Source: Microbacteriaceae bacterium (GTDB taxonomy: Bacteria > Actinomycetota > Actinomycetes > Actinomycetales > Microbacteriaceae). From it: a stretch of 11,061 nucleotides of DNA. This document shows positions 1-5,652 of this stretch, piece after piece (the stretch's first letter is position 1; every line of letters begins with the position of its first letter). Under the pieces are notes generated by a model. The model was given only the letters and a program-made list of their open reading frames with translations, was not told the DNA's origin and did not search any database. The stretch lies in NCBI GenBank assembly GCA_025463615.1, contig JAODAU010000017.1:1-11061 (forward strand). The letters are read 5' to 3'. The position numbers were made by a program, and so were the translations under genes.

Positions 1-225
1 ACCGTGCTCAGCATCTCGGGCAGCAGGGACGGCCTGTCGACCCCGCAGAAGATCGCGGATGCTCGCCCGCTGTTGCCCGACTCCGCGCGCTTCGTCGTCA
101 TCCGCGGCGCCGACCACGCATCGTTCGGCGATTACGGCGCCCAGCCAGGCGACAACCCGGCGACGATCACGTCCGCTCGCGCGCAAGTCGAGATCACGCG
201 CGCGCTGCGCACGGTGCTGCCGTGA
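1..225 (+). CDS. alpha/beta hydrolase, C-terminal fragment (5' end outside window)
   Basis: Reading frame open from the first base to TGA at 223-225. Only the last 74 or so residues are present. Two pieces fit the end of an alpha/beta hydrolase domain: GSRDGL near the start, where the Asp fits the acid of the catalytic triad, and GADHASFGDYG about 30 residues later, where the His fits the catalytic base. The spacing and the following short helix to the C terminus match Abhydrolase_5-type proteins (family knowledge). The nucleophile Ser and the oxyanion region lie outside the window, so the substrate cannot be judged. The stop overlaps the GTG start of the next gene by the GTGA arrangement, so the two are probably translationally coupled. 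Confidence 0.8.
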   Translation, partial: TVLSISGSRDGLSTPQKIADARPLLPDSARFVVIRGADHASFGDYGAQPGDNPATITSARAQVEITRALRTVLP

Positions 226-464
226 CGCCCGTGCTGTGGCCCGCGATCATCACGGGGATTGTTGTGATCCCCGCCGGGGTGTTGCTCGTGATCTTCCGTC
301 GACAGGCAACGAGGGCGAATGCCGCGGTCCTAAAAGCTCTCCTGGGCGGAGCGGGCGCCGCACTCAGCCGGCGCGCGCCGGCATGGAGCATCGCGGCTGT
401 GGGCATCTTCGCGATCGGATTCGGGGTTGTGTCGATCGCCCTGGGCATCCGCTTCTACCAGTGA
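222..464 (+). CDS. small two-helix membrane protein, unknown function
   Basis: An 80-residue protein starting at GTG 222 inside the stop of the hydrolase (GTGA overlap) and ending at TGA 462-464. Two hydrophobic stretches, about residues 5-25 and 57-76, are long enough to cross the membrane. They are separated by a basic, Ala-rich linker with RRQATRAN after the first helix, which suggests that this loop faces the cytoplasm. No domain is recognised. The tight coupling to the hydrolase suggests co-transcription, but gives no direct clue to function. The opposite-strand frame over the same bases is a compositional shadow. Confidence rests on the coupling, the hydrophobic pattern and the lack of a competing frame. 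Confidence 0.65.
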   Translation: MTPVLWPAIITGIVVIPAGVLLVIFRRQATRANAAVLKALLGGAGAALSRRAPAWSIAAVGIFAIGFGVVSIALGIRFYQ

Positions 465-486
465 TCCCGAGCGCGCGGCCCGCCCG

Positions 487-561
487 TCAACAGGATGATT
501 CCGGGCATGCCTCCCTTCAACAGGACGAAATCGCCACCTGGCGCCAGATTCTCCTGTTGAA
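487..561. repeat. three copies of TCAACAGGA; two form a long inverted repeat between convergent genes
   Basis: TCAACAGGA occurs at 487-495 and 517-525, exactly 30 bp apart, and inverted as TCCTGTTGA at 552-560. The second and third copies form a perfect 10-bp stem, TTCAACAGGA (516-525) with TCCTGTTGAA (552-561). After a small internal bulge the stem can continue with AATC (529-532) and GATT (547-550). The hairpin begins 51 bases after the plus-strand stop at 464 and lies 8 bases beyond the minus-strand stop at 570-572. It could end transcription from both sides or be a dispersed REP-like element. No T-run follows it on either strand. Confidence 0.6.
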
Positions 562-569
562 CGAACTGC

Positions 570-2153
570 CTAGGCGTCGCCGACGCGCTTGTGCCCCAAC
601 ACCCGCACCGCGATCTCCTCGGCGTCGATCGACGCGAGCACCGCGCGCACGGCCGGCTCCTGGTAGCGCCCCTCGGCGCGCGCCTGCAGCACCGCCGACC
701 GCTCCGCCTGGATCATCGCGAGCCGCAGTCGCGCGAACGCGGCCGTGGTGGGTTCGGAGCCGTCATCCGGTGTCTCGAGCTGCTCGCTGAAGACGGCCGA
801 GTCTGCGCGCAGGCGGGCGACCACCTCGGCGTTGTCCGTCTCGGAGGTCTCCACGTCGAGCTGGCTGATGCCGGCAGTGCGCGCCTCGGCCATGAGGTTG
901 CGCGACTCCATGTGCTCCTGGTCGCCGTTGGGCGGCGGCAGCTTGAGAACCCCGATGAACCACGGCACCAGCAGCCCCTGCAGCAGCGTGCCGACCACGA
1001 CGATGAACGCGAGAAGCTGCAGGAACGAGCGCTGCGGCGTCTCCGGCGGCAACAGGAACACGACCGCCAGCGTCACCACCCCGCGGATGCCCGCGAAGCC
1101 CACCGCGAGGGCGTTACGGTACTTCCAGTTGCGTTCGCGCAGGCGCCTCGGGCCGAACTTGAACACGGTCGTGGTGAGCAGGATCCAGCCGGTGCGGGTC
1201 ACCAGCAGGAACAGCAGCAGTCCCACCGAGATGCCGATCGTGGCCCACAGTCCCACGTGCGCGGCGACCGCGCCGTCGAGGATGCCCTTCAGGTTCAGCC
1301 CGATGAACAGGAACACCGAGTTCTCGAGCAGGAACCGGATGGTGCGCCAGTTGAGGTTATCGGCGATGCGGGACTCGGCGGACTGCACGATCGGCGCGTG
1401 CTGCCCCACGATCAGGCCCGCGATCACCACGGCGAGCACGCCCGACCCGTGCAGCATCTGGGTGGGGATGAAGGCGACGAACGGCGTGATGAGCGAGATG
1501 CTGGAGTCGAGCACCGGCGAGGTGATCCGCCTGCGCAGGAACGACAGCCCGTACCCGATACCGATGCCGAACGCCGTGCCCACCACCACGGCGAGCACGA
1601 AGTCGATGGCGATGCCGCCCGGGGTGAGGGTGCCGGTGATCGCCGAGATCGCGGCACCGAGCGCGACGAGGGCCGCGGCGTCGTTGAACAGGCTCTCGCC
1701 CTCCAGGATGGTGGCGACCCGGCGGGGCAGGCTCAGGCGGCCGGCGATGGAGGTGACGGCCACGGCATCCGTCGGCGCCACGACCGCGGCAAAGGCGAAG
1801 CCGGTCGCGAGGGTGATGCCGGGCACCACCCACCAGGTGAAGAAGCCCGCGGCGATGACGGTGAAGAAGACGAGGAAGACCGAGAGGGCGAGGATGCTGT
1901 CGCCCCGCGCCCGGATGTCGACCAGCGACGTGCGAATGGCCGCCGCGTAGAGCAGCGGGGGCAGCAGCCCGTAGAGGATCAGCTCGGGGATGATGTGCAC
2001 GGCCGGGATGCCGGGGATGTACGACACGATCGCGCCGACGGCCACGAGCGCGATCGGCGCCGACCAGCCGACCCTGCGCGAGAGCCCGGTCACGGCCACG
2101 GTGACGATCACGAAGGAGACGATCCAGATGATCGTCAGTACGGAGGAGTCCAG
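570..2153 (-). CDS. CPA1-family Na+/H+ antiporter (NhaP type)
   Basis: Integral membrane cation/proton antiporter, likely for sodium and pH homeostasis. Numbered from the internal GTG at 2111, it shows PTDA at 113-116, EGESLFNDA at 137-145 with the Asn-Asp pair expected of electroneutral CPA1 exchangers at 143-144, and GIRG at 341-344. About twelve hydrophobic segments run to about residue 390, then a charged cytoplasmic tail of about 120 residues rich in Glu, Arg and Ala. Start choice: the GTG at 2111 has no Shine-Dalgarno sequence and would cut the first helix. The frame is open to 2165, and CTG at 2151-2153 lies six bases after AGGGAG (2165-2160). It adds 14 residues (including SSVLTIIWIVSF) that complete helix 1. 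No ATG, GTG or TTG exists upstream in frame before TGA at 2166-2168. The family is secure; the CTG start is inferred. Confidence 0.92.
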   Translation of the reverse strand: MDSSVLTIIWIVSFVIVTVAVTGLSRRVGWSAPIALVAVGAIVSYIPGIPAVHIIPELILYGLLPPLLYAAAIRTSLVDIRARGDSILALSVFLVFFTVIAAGFFTWWVVPGITLATGFAFAAVVAPTDAVAVTSIAGRLSLPRRVATILEGESLFNDAAALVALGAAISAITGTLTPGGIAIDFVLAVVVGTAFGIGIGYGLSFLRRRITSPVLDSSISLITPFVAFIPTQMLHGSGVLAVVIAGLIVGQHAPIVQSAESRIADNLNWRTIRFLLENSVFLFIGLNLKGILDGAVAAHVGLWATIGISVGLLLFLLVTRTGWILLTTTVFKFGPRRLRERNWKYRNALAVGFAGIRGVVTLAVVFLLPPETPQRSFLQLLAFIVVVGTLLQGLLVPWFIGVLKLPPPNGDQEHMESRNLMAEARTAGISQLDVETSETDNAEVVARLRADSAVFSEQLETPDDGSEPTTAAFARLRLAMIQAERSAVLQARAEGRYQEPAVRAVLASIDAEEIAVRVLGHKRVGDA

Positions 2154-2159
2154 GGGTCG

Positions 2160-2165
2160 CTCCCT
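2160..2165 (-). promoter_or_regulatory. Shine-Dalgarno site supporting a CTG start for the antiporter
   Basis: AGGGAG on the minus strand (inside GAAGGGAG) lies six bases before CTG 2153-2151. It is the only good ribosome-binding sequence near the 5' end of the antiporter frame, and the frame is closed by TGA just upstream. It therefore decides the start in favour of CTG over the GTG at 2111. Confidence 0.5.
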
Positions 2166-2198
2166 TCAGGCGGGTATCCCCCGAGAGTAGACGACTCT

Positions 2199-2627
2199 CT
2201 AGCCCGTGCTCCCCAGTCGTGCGAGAACATGCGCTGACACGCCTTCACGTTCGCACCAGTCCGCGAAGGACGTGATCGAACGCAGGTCCGGCGATGAACT
2301 CAGCGACGTGCCGGCACGCTCGAGGTCTCTCTTGATGTCTTGCGAGACGACCGAGAGTTCCCGCTGAGTCGCCAGATACAGACCGACACCGGCGGCCACG
2401 GTCATGGCGATCAGCGGCAAACCGACCCACAGGTCCAAAAGTGGGAGCCTGAGGAACGCGAGCACGTTGATCGGCACCAGCAGTACGAGCACGATCGGGA
2501 GTCTGAGTATTCGCCAGCGCCACGCCCGAGCGACCCGGGCAGCGTACAGCGGCCCCGCCAGAGGCGTCCACGCGGCCAAGACACCCCTGACGACCCGAGG
2601 CGTGGCCTTGAGATCGAGTGTGGACAT
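2199..2627 (-). CDS. hypothetical two-helix membrane protein
   Basis: A 142-residue protein from ATG 2627 to TAG 2201-2199. Residues 1-39 are basic and amphipathic (ARVARAWRWR). Hydrophobic segments lie at about 40-59 and 66-87, joined by a very short turn, so this looks like a helical hairpin with both ends in the cytoplasm. Residues 88-142 are soluble and polar and end in a short domain containing SFADWCEREGVSAHVLARLG, which could be a small helical bundle. No family is recognised. The gene lies 45 bp upstream of the antiporter on the same strand and could be co-transcribed with it. Its GC content looks lower than that of its neighbours, compatible with a lineage-specific or acquired gene. 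The Shine-Dalgarno is weak (GGA ten bases upstream of the ATG). Confidence 0.6.
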   Translation of the reverse strand: MSTLDLKATPRVVRGVLAAWTPLAGPLYAARVARAWRWRILRLPIVLVLLVPINVLAFLRLPLLDLWVGLPLIAMTVAAGVGLYLATQRELSVVSQDIKRDLERAGTSLSSSPDLRSITSFADWCEREGVSAHVLARLGSTG

Positions 2628-2702
2628 CCGCGGTTCCGGTCGTGGTCGGGCGATCGAGCGTTTGCGCTCAGGTTAGCGGTCTCCCGACGACCGATGCCGT
2701 TT

Positions 2703-2738
2703 TCGAAGTGTACGTTTTATCGCTCGAAGTGTACACTT
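2703..2738. promoter_or_regulatory. two-site operator and probable leaderless promoter of the toxin-antitoxin pair
   Basis: The word TCGAAGTGTAC occurs at 2703-2713 and 2724-2734, a 21-bp period that puts both sites on the same face of the helix. The second copy sits in a perfect 12-bp palindrome, AAGTGTACACTT (2727-2738). The first has a partly conserved palindrome around the same GTAC core. This is the arrangement expected for co-operative autorepression by a Phd/YefM antitoxin with its toxin. TACACT (2732-2737) fits an actinobacterial -10 box and would start transcription at about the A of the ATG at 2745. No Shine-Dalgarno is present, so the mRNA may be leaderless. No good -35 box is seen. 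Confidence 0.6.
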
Positions 2739-2744
2739 GGCTCC

Positions 2745-2993
2745 ATGTCCACCATCAGCGTCACCGACGCACGCAGCCACCTCCCCGAGCTGATCGCCCG
2801 CGCCCAGGGCGAAGCCGTGTTCCTCGAGCGCCGCGGCAAGCTCGAGGCCGTGATGGTCAGCCCCGAGCGTTACGAGCGCATGGTCGAGGCGCTCGAAGAT
2901 GCGGAGGACGCCGCCGCCTTCGACGCGGCGATGGTGGAAGAGGGCGACAACATCCCGTGGGCCCAGGTCAAGGCGGATCTCGGCTGGCAGTGA
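2745..2993 (+). CDS. type II antitoxin, Phd/YefM family
   Basis: An 82-residue protein from ATG 2745 to TGA 2991-2993. Residues 1-50 (SVTDARSHLPELIARAQGE, then VFLERRGKLEAVMVSPERYERM) match the N-terminal Phd/YefM fold that dimerises and binds the operator. Residues 51-82 are acidic and helical, ending in IPWAQVKADLGWQ, the usual toxin-wrapping tail. The frame stays open upstream to 2340, but that stretch lies antisense to the membrane protein gene and lacks the family sequence, so the ATG just after the operator is preferred. The antitoxin should neutralise the downstream RelE-like toxin and, alone or with it, repress its own promoter. The four-base GTGA overlap with the toxin gene couples their translation. 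Confidence 0.9.
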   Translation: MSTISVTDARSHLPELIARAQGEAVFLERRGKLEAVMVSPERYERMVEALEDAEDAAAFDAAMVEEGDNIPWAQVKADLGWQ

Positions 2994-3250
2994 GCACGTA
3001 TCGGATCGAGCTGCGTCCTGCCGCAGTGAAAGCGCTGCGCAGGATCGACCCGCAGGATCGGCCGCGGATCCAGGGCGCTATCGCACTGCTCGGCGAGGAC
3101 CCCCGGCCACCCGGCGCAAAAGCGCTGCAGGGTCGCGATGGGCTGCGGGTGCGTGTGGGCAACTACCGCATCATCTACACGATCCAGGATGACGTGCTGC
3201 TTGTGGTCGTCGTCACCCTCGGTCATCGCAAGGACGTCTACGACGGCTGA
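2990..3250 (+). CDS. type II toxin, RelE/ParE superfamily (RelE-like mRNA interferase)
   Basis: An 86-residue basic protein from GTG 2990, overlapping the antitoxin stop, to TGA 3248-3250. It has the compact RelE fold order: an N-terminal strand (YRIELRPAAVKAL), two helices to about residue 35, then strands containing GLRVRVGNYRIIYTI (51-65) and the C-terminal GHRKDVYDG (78-86). Basic residues Arg53, Arg55, Arg60, Arg80 and Lys81, together with Tyr84, are in the places where RelE-type toxins carry residues for ribosome-dependent mRNA cleavage (family knowledge). The toxin therefore looks intact and probably blocks translation when free. A ParE-type gyrase poison is the alternative, but the HRKDVY ending favours RelE. 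Its last 13 bases overlap the end of the convergent SDR gene. Confidence 0.9.
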   Translation: MSTYRIELRPAAVKALRRIDPQDRPRIQGAIALLGEDPRPPGAKALQGRDGLRVRVGNYRIIYTIQDDVLLVVVVTLGHRKDVYDG

Positions 3251-4101
3251 TACCCCGCCGCGAACTCCTCGCCCAGCGTCGGCCGCTTGGGCGCCCAGCC
3301 GAAGACGTCGCGCGCCTTCCTGCCCGTCGCCTCCTGGCTCTGCAGCAGGGCGTCGGCGAAGGCCGCGCCCAGGCGTGCCCGCGACTCCTCGATCGTCTCC
3401 GCCACGACCGTGCCGTCGGGCCCGACGAACGCCTGCGCCAGCTCGATGACGGTCGGGTTGTCTCCGTTGACGCCGATGTAGCGCTCGCCGCCGGGCGCCT
3501 GCTCCAGCACGTCCACGTAGAGGGCGGCGAGGTCATCCACGTGGATCGTGGTCCAGTGCTGCGTGCCGTCGCCGACGAGGTGCAGCGCGCCCGACTCGGA
3601 ACGCGGTGCGCCGCTGATCACGGTGGGGATGCCCTTGCCGTAGCCGTACACGATCCCTGGCTCGATGAGGCTGGCCTTCACCCCGGAGCCGAGCAGGCGC
3701 TGCTCGCCCTCCTCGCGCCACGCCACGATCGAGGGCGCGTCGATCGGCGTCTGCTCCGTGACCTGGCCGGGCCCGTGCACCCAGACCCCGCCGGTGTGCA
3801 CGAACGGCTTGTCGGTGCCCGAGAACGCGGCGATCACGGCGTCGATCACGGAGTCGTTGAACTCCGGTACGCCGTCGGCGGGAACCGCCGTGTGGATGGC
3901 GCCGTCCTTCTCGCGCAAGGCGGCGGTGAGCCATTCCGTGTCTGGCAGGGCGTGGATGACGGGGGTCGCGCCGGCCGCGGAGACGGCCCGGGCGGCATCC
4001 TCGCTCCGCACCACGGCGGTCACGTCGTGGCCGGAGGTGACGAGGGCGGACAGAACGGATGATCCGACGAAGCCGGTTGCACCGGTGAGGAGTATGCGCA
4101 T
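3238..4101 (-). CDS. atypical short-chain dehydrogenase / NAD-dependent epimerase-like protein
   Basis: A 287-residue cytosolic protein from ATG 4101 to TAG 3240-3238. GATGFVGS (7-14) is the nucleotide-binding glycine motif of an extended or atypical SDR. FVHTGGVWVHG (100-110) occupies the strand-5 Ser/Thr region, EPGIVYGYGKG (147-157) is the epimerase-type strand 6 motif, and HVDDLA (187-192) is the conserved acidic helix start. The usual catalytic YxxxK should lie around 125-135, but the sequence there is SIVAWREEGEQ, so Tyr and Lys appear to be missing. It may be a redox enzyme with a changed mechanism or an NAD(P)-binding non-catalyst. The frame extends in-register to 4173, but the Rossmann motif starts right after ATG 4101, which is chosen. 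The gene is divergent from the MDR oxidoreductase and could share its control region. Confidence 0.88.
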   Translation of the reverse strand: MRILLTGATGFVGSSVLSALVTSGHDVTAVVRSEDAARAVSAAGATPVIHALPDTEWLTAALREKDGAIHTAVPADGVPEFNDSVIDAVIAAFSGTDKPFVHTGGVWVHGPGQVTEQTPIDAPSIVAWREEGEQRLLGSGVKASLIEPGIVYGYGKGIPTVISGAPRSESGALHLVGDGTQHWTTIHVDDLAALYVDVLEQAPGGERYIGVNGDNPTVIELAQAFVGPDGTVVAETIEESRARLGAAFADALLQSQEATGRKARDVFGWAPKRPTLGEEFAAGYQPS

Positions 4102-4162
4102 GACGGTATCCAACACCGAGCGTTCCGGATTATTTCTGGCGCAGGGCGGGTTTGGGAGGAGC
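4102..4162. promoter_or_regulatory. divergent control region of the SDR and MDR oxidoreductase genes
   Basis: Sixty-one bases separate the two divergent starts. The only AT-rich spot is GGATTATTTCTGG near 4128-4140, which probably holds at least one -10 element, but no hexamer fits well on either strand. GGGAGGA at 4154-4160 is a strong Shine-Dalgarno for the plus-strand gene. No clear operator dyad was seen. Confidence 0.35.
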
Positions 4163-5179
4163 ATGGACACCATGCGCGCAATCGTCTACACCGACAACCT
4201 TCCCGTCAGCGACGAGCGGGCGTTCGTCGACGTCGAGCTGCCGACCCCGACGCCCGGCCCGCACGACCTGCTCGTGGAGGTGCGCGCCGTCTCGATCAAC
4301 CCGGTCGACGTGAAGCAGCGGGCGAAGGCGAAGCCGCCGGCGGAGGGGCGCGTGCTCGGCTACGACGGAGCGGGCATCGTGCGGGCCGTCGGCTCGGCCG
4401 TCGAACTGTTCGGAGTGGGCGACGAGGTCTACTACGCGGGCGCGATCGACCGACCCGGCTCGAACTCCGAGTTCCAGCTCGTCGACGAGCGCATCGTCGG
4501 CCTCAAGCCGGCGAACCTCGACTTCGCCGACGCCGCCGCCCTCCCCCTCACCACGGTCACCGCGTGGGAGGCGCTGTTCGACAAGCTCAAGCTGCACGAC
4601 GCCAGCCGCGGCACCCTGCTCGTGGTCGGCGCGAGCGGCGGGGTCGGCTCCATGATGCTGCAGCTGGTGGATGCCCTGCTGCCGAACGTCACCGTCATCG
4701 GCACGGCATCCCGCCCCGAGGCGGTCACCTGGGAGGAGGGCTTCGGGGTCACCACCACCGTCAACCACCGCGAGGACCTGGTCGCGCAGGTGCGCGCTGT
4801 CGCGCCCGGGGGCGTCGACTGGATCTTCACCTCGCACAGCACCGGACAGCTCGCGAACTACGTCGACCTGCTGAAGCCCTTCGGCGAGATCGTCGCGATC
4901 GACGACCCCGGCAGCCTGGACGTCGCCTCGCTGAAGAACAAGAGCCTGTCGTGGCACTGGGAGTACATGTTCGCCAAGTCGCTGCACGGCGCCGCAGACC
5001 TGGTCAGCCAGCACGAGGCTCTCGACGAGGTCGCGGGGCTGGTCAACGCGGGTCGGATCGTCACGACCGCCACCGTGCGGCTGTCCCCGCTCGACGCGGC
5101 CACCCTGCGCGAGGCGCACCGGCTGGTCGAGGCGGGCGACGTGATCGGAAAGGTCGTGGTGAGCGGATGGCCGCGCTGA
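4163..5179 (+). CDS. zinc-free MDR oxidoreductase of the 'zinc-binding alcohol dehydrogenase' family (TIGR02817-like)
   Basis: A 338-residue medium-chain dehydrogenase/reductase, probably a cytosolic NADPH-dependent quinone or enone reductase. The N-terminal GroES-like part contains AVSINPVDVKQRAK (42-55), GYDGAGIV (66-73) and GDEVYYAG (87-94). The Rossmann motif is VGASGGVGSM (155-164), followed by TASRPEAVTW, and the C-terminal part has SLSWHWEYMF (261-270). The order and wording closely match TIGR02817 proteins, whose name mentions zinc. This protein contains no cysteine at all, so the structural zinc site is absent and a cysteine-liganded catalytic site is impossible. ATG 4163 is only two bases after GGGAGGA; ATG 4172 (MRAIVYT) is the alternative and matches the usual family N terminus. 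The gene overlaps the following DUF427 gene by 13 bases. Confidence 0.92.
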   Translation: MDTMRAIVYTDNLPVSDERAFVDVELPTPTPGPHDLLVEVRAVSINPVDVKQRAKAKPPAEGRVLGYDGAGIVRAVGSAVELFGVGDEVYYAGAIDRPGSNSEFQLVDERIVGLKPANLDFADAAALPLTTVTAWEALFDKLKLHDASRGTLLVVGASGGVGSMMLQLVDALLPNVTVIGTASRPEAVTWEEGFGVTTTVNHREDLVAQVRAVAPGGVDWIFTSHSTGQLANYVDLLKPFGEIVAIDDPGSLDVASLKNKSLSWHWEYMFAKSLHGAADLVSQHEALDEVAGLVNAGRIVTTATVRLSPLDAATLREAHRLVEAGDVIGKVVVSGWPR

Positions 5180-5652
5180 CCCGCGAGGTGCCCGGCCCGG
5201 GCCAGGAGTCGGTCTGGGACTATCCGCGACCGCCCCGCGTCGAGCCTGTGCGCCAGCGCATCCGGATCACGCTCGGCGGACGGGTCGTGGCTGAGACGAC
5301 GAGTGCCGTGCGGGTGCTCGAGACGAGTCATCCGCCGGTCTACTACCTGCCGCGCTCGGCCTTCGCGGAGGGCGTGCTCACGCCCGCGGAGGGCTCGAGC
5401 GTCTGCGAGTACAAGGGGCAGGCGCGGTACCTCTCCGTGGGGTCGGCGAATCGCGCCGCCTGGTTCTACCCCGAACCGAACCCCGGATACGAGGCGCTGC
5501 GCGACCGCGTCGCCGTCTACCCGAGCGCGATGGGCACGTGCGAGGTCGGCGACGAGCTGGTCACACCGCAGGAGGGCGACTTCTACGGCGGCTGGATCAC
5601 GAGCGCCGTGGTCGGTCCGTTCAAGGGCGCGCCGGGCACCTGGGGCTGGTAG
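5167..5652 (+). CDS. DUF427 domain protein
   Basis: A 161-residue protein from ATG 5167, inside the end of the MDR gene, to TAG 5650-5652. It is a full DUF427 (PF04248) sequence: SVWDYPRPPRVEP near residues 15-27, LGGRVVAETTSAVRVLETSH around 36-55, PPVYYLP (56-62), the CEYKGQARY core (80-88), AAWFYPEPNP (97-106), and the C-terminal FYGGWIT and VGPFKG motifs ending in PGTWGW. Cys80 and Cys125 are in the conserved places of the family. Its biochemical function is not established; the family is common in actinobacteria and fungi and consists of compact beta-rich proteins. The 13-base overlap suggests co-expression with the oxidoreductase. Its stop directly abuts the stop of the convergent HTH_42 gene with no base between. 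Confidence 0.92.
   Translation: MAALTREVPGPGQESVWDYPRPPRVEPVRQRIRITLGGRVVAETTSAVRVLETSHPPVYYLPRSAFAEGVLTPAEGSSVCEYKGQARYLSVGSANRAAWFYPEPNPGYEALRDRVAVYPSAMGTCEVGDELVTPQEGDFYGGWITSAVVGPFKGAPGTWGW

Noticed and set aside
591..2237. A 548-codon open frame opposite the antiporter gene
   Set aside because: Its product is a run of Arg, Asp, Glu, His and Gly with no domain, as expected from the reverse frame of a GC-rich gene. The minus-strand antiporter is unmistakable.
2656..2669. GAGCG-TTTG-CGCTC hairpin upstream of the membrane protein gene
   Set aside because: A five-base stem without a T-run, in a promoter region rather than after a gene; too short to call a terminator or operator.
2340..2744. 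A 135-residue N-terminal extension of the antitoxin
   Set aside because: This part is antisense to the membrane protein gene, shows no domain, and would run translation through the operator. The Phd/YefM fold begins at ATG 2745.
4102..4173. A 24-residue N-terminal extension of the SDR-like protein
   Set aside because: SDR proteins start within a few residues of the glycine motif, and the extension would cross the start of the divergent gene.
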